The notes under the pieces are model-generated. The model saw only the letters and a program-made list of their open reading frames with translations. It did not search any database and was not told where the DNA came from. Of a stretch of 5,039 nt of DNA, positions 1 through 5,039 are shown piece after piece. The translations under genes and the position numbers were made by a program. Position 1 is the first letter of the stretch, and each line of letters begins with the position of its first letter. This DNA comes from Bacteroidota bacterium (GTDB lineage: Bacteria; Bacteroidota; Bacteroidia; UKL13-3): contig RDYC01000380.1 in assembly GCA_004293295.1 (NCBI GenBank), positions 1 through 5,039 on the forward strand, written 5' to 3'.

Positions 1-33
1 CAATTTTCCAAACTGATTGTTATGAGCAGGCAT
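1..33 (-). CDS. N-terminal fragment of a gene cut by the window edge; possibly chorismate synthase
   Basis: Reading leftward after the dgkA-family kinase, an ATG at 33-31 follows the kinase stop by 5 bases and stays open to the window edge, giving MPAHNNQFGKL. The spacing and same-strand order suggest it is the next gene of the run. The N-x-F-G-K-L pattern resembles the start of chorismate synthase (AroC), which usually opens with a short leader, then N-[ST]-F-G-x-[LI]-F before its GESHG motif. Eleven residues are too few to identify a family, so this is only a hypothesis. No Shine-Dalgarno sequence precedes it, which is normal in Bacteroidota. It could also be a different gene or a chance open frame. 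Confidence 0.35.
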   Translation of the reverse strand, partial: MPAHNNQFGKL

Positions 34-38
34 TGGTT

Positions 39-389
39 TTAAACAAGTTTGGGTACAAAAACAATTCCTCCAATAATAGCCGCAACCAAAGCCGCAACCA
101 AAACCGCACCGGCAGCAATATCTTTAATTTTACCGGCTAATGGCATAAAATCAGGTTGACATAAATCTACCAGTTTTTCAATGGCCGTATTCACCAACTC
201 TGCAACAATAACCAAACCAATACTTAACAGAATTAAGGCCCATTCAACCAAACTAATCGCCAGTATACATGAACATACAGTGACACCCATTGCCAACAGA
301 ACATGAAACCGCAAATGAATTTCTGACTTAAATGCCGATCTTAAGCCATTAAACGCAAACCCAAAACTCCTTAACTCCCTTTTAAGCAT
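39..389 (-). CDS. dgkA: Diacylglycerol kinase / undecaprenol kinase family membrane protein
   Basis: This is a 116-residue integral membrane lipid kinase of the prokaryotic DagK family. The family phosphorylates diacylglycerol or undecaprenol with ATP at the inner membrane, recycling lipids for envelope synthesis. Key residues line up with E. coli DgkA at a constant offset of five: E23 (E28), E64 (E69, catalytic base), N67 (N72), E71 (E76, metal binding), D75 (D80) and K89-D90 (K94-D95). The core motif is AELVNTAIEKLVD at residues 63-75. Hydrophobic segments lie at about 29-46, 48-68 and 91-113, matching the three-helix family topology, and the length is typical. The start is 1 base after the stop of the upstream T9SS gene, so the two are probably co-transcribed and translationally coupled. 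Whether the substrate is diacylglycerol or undecaprenol cannot be told from the sequence. Confidence 0.93.
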   Translation of the reverse strand: MLKRELRSFGFAFNGLRSAFKSEIHLRFHVLLAMGVTVCSCILAISLVEWALILLSIGLVIVAELVNTAIEKLVDLCQPDFMPLAGKIKDIAAGAVLVAALVAAIIGGIVFVPKLV

Positions 390-390
390 C

Positions 391-1116
391 TTATTCTATT
401 ATAATCTTTCTGGTTAGCCTTTCTTCTCCAATATTTACTTGCAAAAAATAAACACCTGGTAAATATTGACTAGTTTCTATGGCTAACTGGTTACCAAAAC
501 TCCAGCTATTCATCTTTTTACCCATCATGTCAATTAATTCAACAGAACAATTGCTTGCTGATTGGTTATTAATAAACAGGTATTCTTTTACAGGATTAGG
601 ATAAACCGAAACCACACGCTTCAAGTCAATGGTGTTTAAACCAACCGCACCATTTATGGTTAAAGTATACTTCTCATTAATATCCTCTTGGGTTTGCGGT
701 ATATCTGCAAATGTAGTTTTAACAGTTGCATACGTTTTTAAATACACCTTAATGGGGAAATTACCTGTACTACTTAAGGAGCCACTTAAGGTTAAGCAGC
801 CCGAATTGCCACCTTTAAATCTACAATTACCTGTGTTACACTCATAAGTAAACCCTGTAGGCAAGCCCTCAACTTTAATAATCTCCATACTGTCAATCCT
901 TACCGGAAAAACTCCGAACTGTGTGATAGCTGTAGTATCTAAAGGAGCACGATAATAAATAACCTCTGAATAAGGTACATTAACATACCCAACTTTTAAA
1001 CTATCTGGAAGAATTGCCCCTTTAGGCATATCAGAGTTTGGTTTACATTGGGCAAAAACATATTGCACAAATAGCATACTTACAAGTAAAATTGATATTT
1101 TAGTGGTGTTTTTCAT
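391..1116 (-). CDS. Secreted T9SS type A sorting-domain protein, function unknown
   Basis: This encodes a small secreted protein of 241 residues from the chosen start. An N-terminal signal peptide covers about residues 1-22 (K2 and K6, a hydrophobic core, cleavage after VFA); Q23 before C24 does not fit a lipobox. A passenger of about 140 residues follows, rich in predicted beta strands, with a cysteine cluster (C93, C98, C107) in the segment GLPTGFTYECN...CRFKGGNSGC. This resembles Ig-like or cadherin-like modules seen in Bacteroidota surface proteins. The last 75 or so residues form a type A T9SS C-terminal domain: YPNP at 172-175, a VELIDMMGK strand, then LPGVYFLQV and a basic RLTRKI end. 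Family knowledge says this domain targets the protein through T9SS to the surface or medium. A start 10 codons upstream at 1146 is open, but it would put ten residues before the signal peptide and overlap the divergent receptor gene, so the ATG at 1116 is preferred. I do not recognise the passenger's function. Confidence 0.88.
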   Translation of the reverse strand: MKNTTKISILLVSMLFVQYVFAQCKPNSDMPKGAILPDSLKVGYVNVPYSEVIYYRAPLDTTAITQFGVFPVRIDSMEIIKVEGLPTGFTYECNTGNCRFKGGNSGCLTLSGSLSSTGNFPIKVYLKTYATVKTTFADIPQTQEDINEKYTLTINGAVGLNTIDLKRVVSVYPNPVKEYLFINNQSASNCSVELIDMMGKKMNSWSFGNQLAIETSQYLPGVYFLQVNIGEERLTRKIIIE

Positions 1117-1128
1117 GATAATTTTAAA

Positions 1129-3456
1129 GTGACCTATTTCAAACATACTATATTTTTCTGTTTATTAATCGCAATAATTTCTTTGAACACCAAAGCCCAA
1201 AGCGTGGTAGAGGGAATCATAAAAGATGAGCAAACCAACGAATTATTAGTGGGTGTTTCTGTTAAACAAGGTAAAAAAGGAACAACCACAAATGCACAAG
1301 GGTATTTTAAAATGGAAATTGCATCATCTGATAGCGCAATAATGGAGTTCTCTTATATTGGCTACCTATCTAAACAAATAAAAGTACCATCCGTTTCACA
1401 AACAATAAACCTCTCCCTTTCCAAAGATAAATCTCAACTCAACGAACTGGTAATTACTGGTAACAGAAATGCATCAACCATTAAACAACAAACTGTTTCT
1501 GTAGATGTAATCAAACCATACTTAATTGAAAATAAAATTACAGCCAACCTGGAAAATATCATGAATCAATTACCATCAGTAAACATAGTTGATGGACAAA
1601 TTAACATCAGAAGTGGGAGCGGTTGGACTTACGGTGCCGGCTCAAGAGTGTTAGTATTGGTTGATGATGTGCCTATGATTACAGGCGATGCAGGACAAGT
1701 GCAATGGAAGTTTTTACCAACAGAAAATATAGGAAGTATTGAAGTGGTGAAAGGAGCAAGCTCAGTGATGTTTGGGTCAAGTGCACTAAACGGAGTAATT
1801 AATATTCGCACAGCAAACCCTACACCTAGGGCAAAACTAATTATCAATTCCTTCACCGGTGTGTACAGCAAACCAAAACGAGATAGCGCCCAATGGTGGA
1901 AACAAAACCAATGGTACTCAGGCGTAAATGGCTTTTATAGCAAACGCTATAACCAATTGGATGTTACGGCTGGTTTTAATGCATTAAACGATAACGGTTA
2001 CCGATTAGGAGAGTTTGATAAACGCATAAGACTATACACCAAAACCAATTATAGATTTAAGTCATTAAATAGTTTAAACGCGGGTCTAAATGCCACGGTT
2101 ATGCAACAACAAAGTGCAAGCTTTTTACTTTGGGAGAGTTTTGCCTATGGCTACACGTCATTAGACAGTGCAGAAACACAAACCAATGCATTCATTTTTA
2201 GTATTGACCCACATGCAGATTGGATAAAAACCTCTTATAAAATAAGGTATCGCGGAAGATTTTATGGCGTTGACAACAAAATAGATGAAAGCACAAATGG
2301 CGTTAACCAAGACAATAATAGCATCAATGCCTATAACGAACTTGTTGCCCATTATTTCCTAAAATCTGTTCAAAACACAATAGCCTTTGGTGTAACCCAT
2401 AACCACACCATCAGCAACAGCCCACTATTTGGTGGCAATAAAATAACCGCTGATAATAAAGCCATTTTCTCGCAACTCGATCTAAACCTGCGTAGGTTAT
2501 CACTTAATGCTGGTTTACGGTATGAGCTCTTTAACACCAATAACCAAAAAGACGCCCAGTTAATCGGCAGATTTGGGTTAAACTACAAATTTCATAGAGC
2601 AACTTATGTTAGAGCAAGTTTCGGCCAAGGCTATCGTTACCCAACTATTGCAGAAAGATATATAGAAACATCCGTAGGTTTAGTAAACATATTTCCCAAC
2701 CCCAATCTAAAACCCGAAAAAGGTTACAGTGCTGAAATTGGGTTAAAACAAGGATTTAGCTTTGGCAAATTTTCTGGATTATTGGATGTAGCCGCCTTTT
2801 ATACCGAATACAGAAATATGGTTGAGTACAACTTCGGACAATGGAGAAACAGAAGCTACCCAACCCCAGTGCCAGGTTTTGATCTACGAAATATTGGGTT
2901 TACCAGTTTCAATATTGGCCGCGCCTCAATTGCAGGAATTGATGTAAGCAGCAATATCATATACAAAACAAAAAAAATCGAACTACTCATACTTGGAGGC
3001 TATACTTACACAATACCTAAAATGCTAACCCCACAAGATATTTTCGCCTATGATTCGTCACAACAAAAAAGAGCCTATACATATAATTTTACAAGCACTG
3101 ATACAAGCAATAATACCTTAAAATACAGGTATACACATTTAGCTAAAATTGATGTTCAGGTTACCATAAAAAATAAAATAATGTTCGGAACCAGCCTGCG
3201 TTACAACAGCTACATGCAAAACATAGATTTAGTATTTGTAAGCCCACCGGTAAGCTTGGCAACACCGGGTGTTGATAGGGGAATAGCACTTAACCAACGT
3301 GGGGATTTTATCGTTGATACACGATTAGGCTACACACTCCAACAGCTTACAATAAGTGTAAGCATCACCAATTTATTTAATAAAGAAATCATGACCCGTC
3401 CGGCTGATTTACGCCCAACACGACTGGCAATTATCCAATTAAGTTACAAGCTCTAA
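1129..3456 (+). CDS. TonB-dependent outer-membrane receptor with carboxypeptidase-regulatory-like N-terminal domain
   Basis: This 775-residue protein is an active-uptake outer-membrane channel powered by TonB-ExbBD. Domains in order: signal peptide at about 1-23 (cleavage after TKA); a CarboxypepD_reg-like beta-sandwich at about 26-99, with the typical TNAQGYFKM and FSYIGY signatures; a short linker ending LNELVITG; a plug domain at about 115-229 containing VLVDDVPM, IEVVKGASSVMFGSSALNGVINI; then a barrel of about 545 residues to the C-terminus. Barrel motifs YRYP (502-505, FRAP-box-like) and NPNL (524-527) are visible, but no histidine lies between them, which argues against a classical haem receptor. 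At 775 residues with no SusD neighbour it is not a SusC-type glycan importer. The substrate is unknown; a siderophore, metal complex or vitamin is plausible. The start is GTG at 1129: an in-frame TGA at 1093 and the absence of any in-frame ATG before the signal peptide leave it as the best choice. The final residue is Leu, not the usual aromatic. Confidence 0.93.
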   Translation: MTYFKHTIFFCLLIAIISLNTKAQSVVEGIIKDEQTNELLVGVSVKQGKKGTTTNAQGYFKMEIASSDSAIMEFSYIGYLSKQIKVPSVSQTINLSLSKDKSQLNELVITGNRNASTIKQQTVSVDVIKPYLIENKITANLENIMNQLPSVNIVDGQINIRSGSGWTYGAGSRVLVLVDDVPMITGDAGQVQWKFLPTENIGSIEVVKGASSVMFGSSALNGVINIRTANPTPRAKLIINSFTGVYSKPKRDSAQWWKQNQWYSGVNGFYSKRYNQLDVTAGFNALNDNGYRLGEFDKRIRLYTKTNYRFKSLNSLNAGLNATVMQQQSASFLLWESFAYGYTSLDSAETQTNAFIFSIDPHADWIKTSYKIRYRGRFYGVDNKIDESTNGVNQDNNSINAYNELVAHYFLKSVQNTIAFGVTHNHTISNSPLFGGNKITADNKAIFSQLDLNLRRLSLNAGLRYELFNTNNQKDAQLIGRFGLNYKFHRATYVRASFGQGYRYPTIAERYIETSVGLVNIFPNPNLKPEKGYSAEIGLKQGFSFGKFSGLLDVAAFYTEYRNMVEYNFGQWRNRSYPTPVPGFDLRNIGFTSFNIGRASIAGIDVSSNIIYKTKKIELLILGGYTYTIPKMLTPQDIFAYDSSQQKRAYTYNFTSTDTSNNTLKYRYTHLAKIDVQVTIKNKIMFGTSLRYNSYMQNIDLVFVSPPVSLATPGVDRGIALNQRGDFIVDTRLGYTLQQLTISVSITNLFNKEIMTRPADLRPTRLAIIQLSYKL

Positions 3457-3458
3457 AC

Positions 3459-3764
3459 CTAAAAAGTAAGCTGCAAATCATCAATGATTTCACCCTGTTG
3501 AATATGCCTATCCACAATACGTTCAACGTCTTCCAAAGCCACATTTCCATAATAAGTGCCACCCGGATAAATTACCAATGCAGGCCCCTTACTACAAGCA
3601 TCAATGCAACCTGTTCGCTGCGCCCTAACCTTACCTTGTAAACCCTTTTCTCTTAACACCTCCCTAAATCTAGTCACCAATTCAAGCCCATGTTGCTCTC
3701 CACAACATGCTTTTCCCTCAGCCTTTTGGTTTGCACAAATAAATATATGATGGTCGTATCTCAT
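3459..3764 (-). CDS. Small thioredoxin-fold [2Fe-2S] ferredoxin domain protein
   Basis: This 101-residue soluble cytoplasmic protein resembles the thioredoxin-like [2Fe-2S] ferredoxins (Aquifex Fd / NuoE C-terminal type). It opens with the strand HHIFICAN (C10), followed by C20 and C21, then TGCIDACSKGP (C53, C57) and the strand ALVIYPGGTYYGNV. C10, one of C20/C21, C53 and C57 are the expected ligands for one [2Fe-2S] cluster. The C-terminal helix DVERIVDRHIQQGE is typical of the family. Its role is probably electron transfer, but the partner is unknown and no redox enzyme is adjacent. It is convergent with the TonB-dependent receptor, with stop codons 2 bases apart, and divergent from the terC-family gene. 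The start ATG at 3764-3762 fits the family N-terminus closely. C21, next to C20, is an extra cysteine; which of the two binds the cluster is not certain. Confidence 0.88.
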   Translation of the reverse strand: MRYDHHIFICANQKAEGKACCGEQHGLELVTRFREVLREKGLQGKVRAQRTGCIDACSKGPALVIYPGGTYYGNVALEDVERIVDRHIQQGEIIDDLQLTF

Positions 3765-3778
3765 AACTGTTTAAACTG

Positions 3779-3807
3779 CAAATAAAAGATAAAATTCATG
3801 CATTCAA
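3779..3807 (-). promoter_or_regulatory. Candidate promoter for the ferredoxin gene
   Basis: On the minus strand, TTG at 3807-3805 and TTTATTTG at 3786-3779 are separated by 18 bases. The Bacteroidota primary-sigma consensus is TTG, about 17-23 bases, then TAnnTTTG, so the -7 element has one mismatch (TT instead of TA). The -7 element ends 14 bases before the ATG at 3764, implying a 5' leader of only about 8 bases. It is supported only by this match and its position, and AT-rich DNA gives such matches by chance. Confidence 0.35.
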
Positions 3808-3847
3808 GCCATAATTATGTCAATATCAAACAACTTGTAAAAAAGAA

Positions 3848-3855
3848 TATCTTTG
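3848..3855 (+). promoter_or_regulatory. Bacteroidota -7 promoter element for terC-lipB
   Basis: TATCTTTG followed by CACC is an exact match to the Bacteroidota -7 consensus TAnnTTTG. It lies in the short divergent intergenic region, 8 bases before the ATG at 3864. Transcription would be expected to start about 5-7 bases downstream, almost at the start codon, so the mRNA would be leaderless or nearly so. No TTG is present at the 17-23 base spacing expected for a -33 element, which is the weak point. The element lies inside the reading frame that would be used if translation began at the upstream ATG (3798), and so argues against that start. Confidence 0.6.
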
Positions 3856-3863
3856 CACCAAAT

Positions 3864-4616
3864 ATGGATTTAATAACACTCTTTAGCAAACCCGAAGCCT
3901 GGATATCCTTAATTACATTATCAGTAATGGAAATCGTACTAGGCATTGATAATGTGATATTTATTTCATTAGTCACGTCAAAACTTCCTGCACATAAACA
4001 AAACAATGCCCGTAAAATAGGACTATTTCTAGCCCTATTCATCCGCATCATCCTGCTTTCTTTTATTAGTTACATCGTGCGAGAAATGGTTGACCCTATT
4101 CTACACATTTTAGGAAAATCATTTAGTTGGCGAGACATCATTTTGTTATCAGGAGGACTTTTCTTACTATATAAAAGCACCATTGAAATATTTGAATTAC
4201 TAGAAGCCGATGCCGAAGAAAAAAGCAAAAAAATCACCCCCACTTTCTGGAATGTGGTAATGCAGGTAATATTAATTGATATTGTTTTTTCTTTTGACTC
4301 TATCATCACTGCAGTGGGTTTAGCTCAGGACTTGCCAATTATGATTGCAGCAGTAATCATTTCAATGATTATTATGCTCTTCTTCTCAGCAGGAATCAGC
4401 AAGTTTATAGAATTACATCCAAGTATTAAGCTTTTAGCCCTCGCCTTTTTGTTAACCATAGGTATATTATTAGTTGCAGAAGGCTTTGGTCAACACGTTC
4501 CTAAAGGATACGTATACTTTGCAATGGCTTTTTCAATCAGTGTTGAATTGCTCAATATGCGCATGCGCAAAAAAGAAAAATCAAATCCTGTTGATCTTAA
4601 AGACATCTATAAGTAA
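3864..4616 (+). CDS. TerC-family integral membrane protein, probable metal-ion exporter
   Basis: This encodes a 250-residue polytopic inner-membrane protein of the TerC/Alx family (named from tellurite-resistance TerC). Characterised relatives such as E. coli Alx and Bacillus TerC proteins are tied to manganese export or metal supply to secreted enzymes. Two diagnostic repeats are visible: MEIVLGIDNVIFI at residues 22-34 and DIVFSFDSIITAVG at 139-152. Their in-membrane acidic residues (E23, D29, D139, D145) are the likely ion path. About seven hydrophobic segments lie near 12-36, 51-72, 91-104, 131-155, 159-178, 187-205 and 215-231, and the C-terminus is a basic tail. The start at 3864 is preferred over the ATG at 3798: MDLITLF fits the usual family N-terminus, and the extra 22 residues from 3798 are polar and span the promoter element. 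lipB follows after 6 bases in the same frame, suggesting an operon. The transported ion is inferred, not shown. Confidence 0.9.
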   Translation: MDLITLFSKPEAWISLITLSVMEIVLGIDNVIFISLVTSKLPAHKQNNARKIGLFLALFIRIILLSFISYIVREMVDPILHILGKSFSWRDIILLSGGLFLLYKSTIEIFELLEADAEEKSKKITPTFWNVVMQVILIDIVFSFDSIITAVGLAQDLPIMIAAVIISMIIMLFFSAGISKFIELHPSIKLLALAFLLTIGILLVAEGFGQHVPKGYVYFAMAFSISVELLNMRMRKKEKSNPVDLKDIYK

Positions 4617-4622
4617 TCTATT

Positions 4623-5039
4623 TTGTTAAACAAAGTATCATTCATTGATTGGGGGTTAATACCTTATAAAGAGGCTTGGGACAGACAAGAAGAACTTTTT
4701 AACAGCAAAGTCCAAAGTAAACTACAAAGTAGAATCAACAAAAGCATTACCCCACTGCCTGAAAACCACTTAATATTCTGCGAGCACCCGCATGTGTTCA
4801 CACTCGGTAAAAGTGGAAAAGCCTCCAATTTATTAATAACACCGGAAAAACTTATTGAACTTGAAGCTACCTATCAGGCCATAAACCGTGGAGGTGATAT
4901 AACCTACCATGGCCCCGGACAAATAGTCGGTTACCCCATTATTGATTTAGAACAATTCTTTACTGATATCCATAAATACCTTCGGCTGCTAGAAGAAGCC
5001 ATTATATTAACAATTGCCCATTATGGCTTAAAAGGCGAG
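4623..5039 (+). CDS. lipB: Octanoyl-[ACP]:protein N-octanoyltransferase, 5' part only
   Basis: The first 139 residues of LipB are present; the gene runs off the right edge. LipB transfers octanoyl from acyl carrier protein to the lipoyl-domain lysine of 2-oxoacid dehydrogenase E2 subunits and GcvH, the first step of lipoate synthesis in the cytoplasm. The family is recognised from WGLIPYKEAW (10-19), FCEHPHVFTLGKSG (52-65) and the substrate-pocket motif NRGGDITYHGPGQIVGYP (88-105). The catalytic Lys and Cys lie in the C-terminal part and are outside the window. Only about 60% of the usual 210-250 residues is visible. No ATG or GTG is available before the conserved start; TTG at 4623 is the best initiation codon, giving MLNKVSFIDWG. 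The gene is 6 bases after the terC stop, in the same frame, and is probably co-transcribed with it. Confidence 0.92.
   Translation, partial: MLNKVSFIDWGLIPYKEAWDRQEELFNSKVQSKLQSRINKSITPLPENHLIFCEHPHVFTLGKSGKASNLLITPEKLIELEATYQAINRGGDITYHGPGQIVGYPIIDLEQFFTDIHKYLRLLEEAIILTIAHYGLKGE

Noticed and set aside
358..384. Purine-rich AAAAGGGAG and AAGGAG runs near the kinase start that look like Shine-Dalgarno sites
   Set aside because: They lie after the ATG, inside codons 3-8, with no downstream in-frame start at the right spacing; Bacteroidota rarely use such sites.
629..847. Plus-strand open frame of 72 residues inside the T9SS gene
   Set aside because: It lies antisense to a gene with a clear signal peptide and sorting domain, and shows no recognisable motif.
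1045..1056. Possible lipobox in the T9SS protein around C24
   Set aside because: The residue before the cysteine is Gln, and a normal signal peptidase I site (VFA before Q) precedes it; a T9SS sorting domain also argues against a lipoprotein.
1117..1146. Upstream start at 1146 for the T9SS protein
   Set aside because: It would add ten residues ahead of a complete signal peptide and overlap the divergent receptor start.
1629..1871. Minus-strand open frame of 80 residues inside the receptor
   Set aside because: It is antisense to the plug and early barrel coding sequence, whose protein motifs are unambiguous; it has no motif of its own.
2161..2352. Minus-strand open frame of 63 residues inside the receptor
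   Set aside because: Antisense shadow of the barrel region; its hydrophobic look follows from the opposite-strand codon composition.
1129..3456. SusC-type polysaccharide-utilisation receptor
   Set aside because: The protein is about 200 residues shorter than typical SusC proteins and no SusD or glycan enzyme gene is adjacent.
3769..3776. Palindrome GTTTAAAC near the expected transcription start of the ferredoxin gene
   Set aside because: It is only 8 bases, does not extend into flanking sequence, and such AT-rich palindromes are common by chance.
3798..3863. Upstream ATG giving a 272-residue TerC-family protein
   Set aside because: The added residues are polar and not family-like, and they cover the -7 promoter element; the ATG at 3864 gives the usual N-terminus.
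3815..4309. Two minus-strand open frames (3815-4051 and 4070-4309) opposite the terC-family gene
   Set aside because: Both are antisense to conserved TerC motifs and have no recognisable protein features.

Overview
The window looks like part of a chromosome from a member of the Bacteroidota. Four things point there: low G+C content; a secreted protein ending in a type IX secretion (T9SS) type A sorting domain; a TonB-dependent receptor with an N-terminal carboxypeptidase-regulatory-like domain; and a TATCTTTG promoter element matching the Bacteroidota -7 consensus TAnnTTTG. Shine-Dalgarno sequences are absent or weak before the genes, which also fits. Class or genus cannot be resolved from this sequence.

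Left part (1-1116, minus strand): a compact run reads leftward. It starts with a small secreted T9SS-cargo protein of unknown function, followed after 1 base by a diacylglycerol/undecaprenol kinase (dgkA family). After 5 more bases comes the first 11 codons of a gene cut by the window edge, possibly chorismate synthase. Middle (1129-3456, plus strand): a 775-residue TonB-dependent outer-membrane receptor is divergent from the T9SS gene, with only 12 bases between the chosen starts. Its stop lies 2 bases from the stop of a convergent small thioredoxin-fold [2Fe-2S] ferredoxin gene (3459-3764, minus). Right part (3765-5039): a short divergent intergenic region carries a near-perfect -7 promoter element. 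It is followed by a TerC-family membrane protein (probably metal-ion efflux) and, 6 bases after its stop, by the 5' part of lipB (octanoyltransferase), which begins with TTG and runs off the window.

Functionally this is mostly an ordinary mix of envelope, metal or nutrient uptake, and cofactor genes. The receptor and the divergent T9SS protein could be a surface capture and uptake pair, and the receptor, ferredoxin and TerC protein have a loose metal theme, but both ideas are inferences from adjacency. No mobile element, CRISPR array, tRNA, rRNA or riboswitch was seen, and no intergenic stretch exceeds about 100 bases. I found no convincing undescribed system. The most notable points are the very tight divergent start arrangement at 1114-1131, the apparently leaderless terC, and the uncharacterised cysteine-containing T9SS passenger domain.
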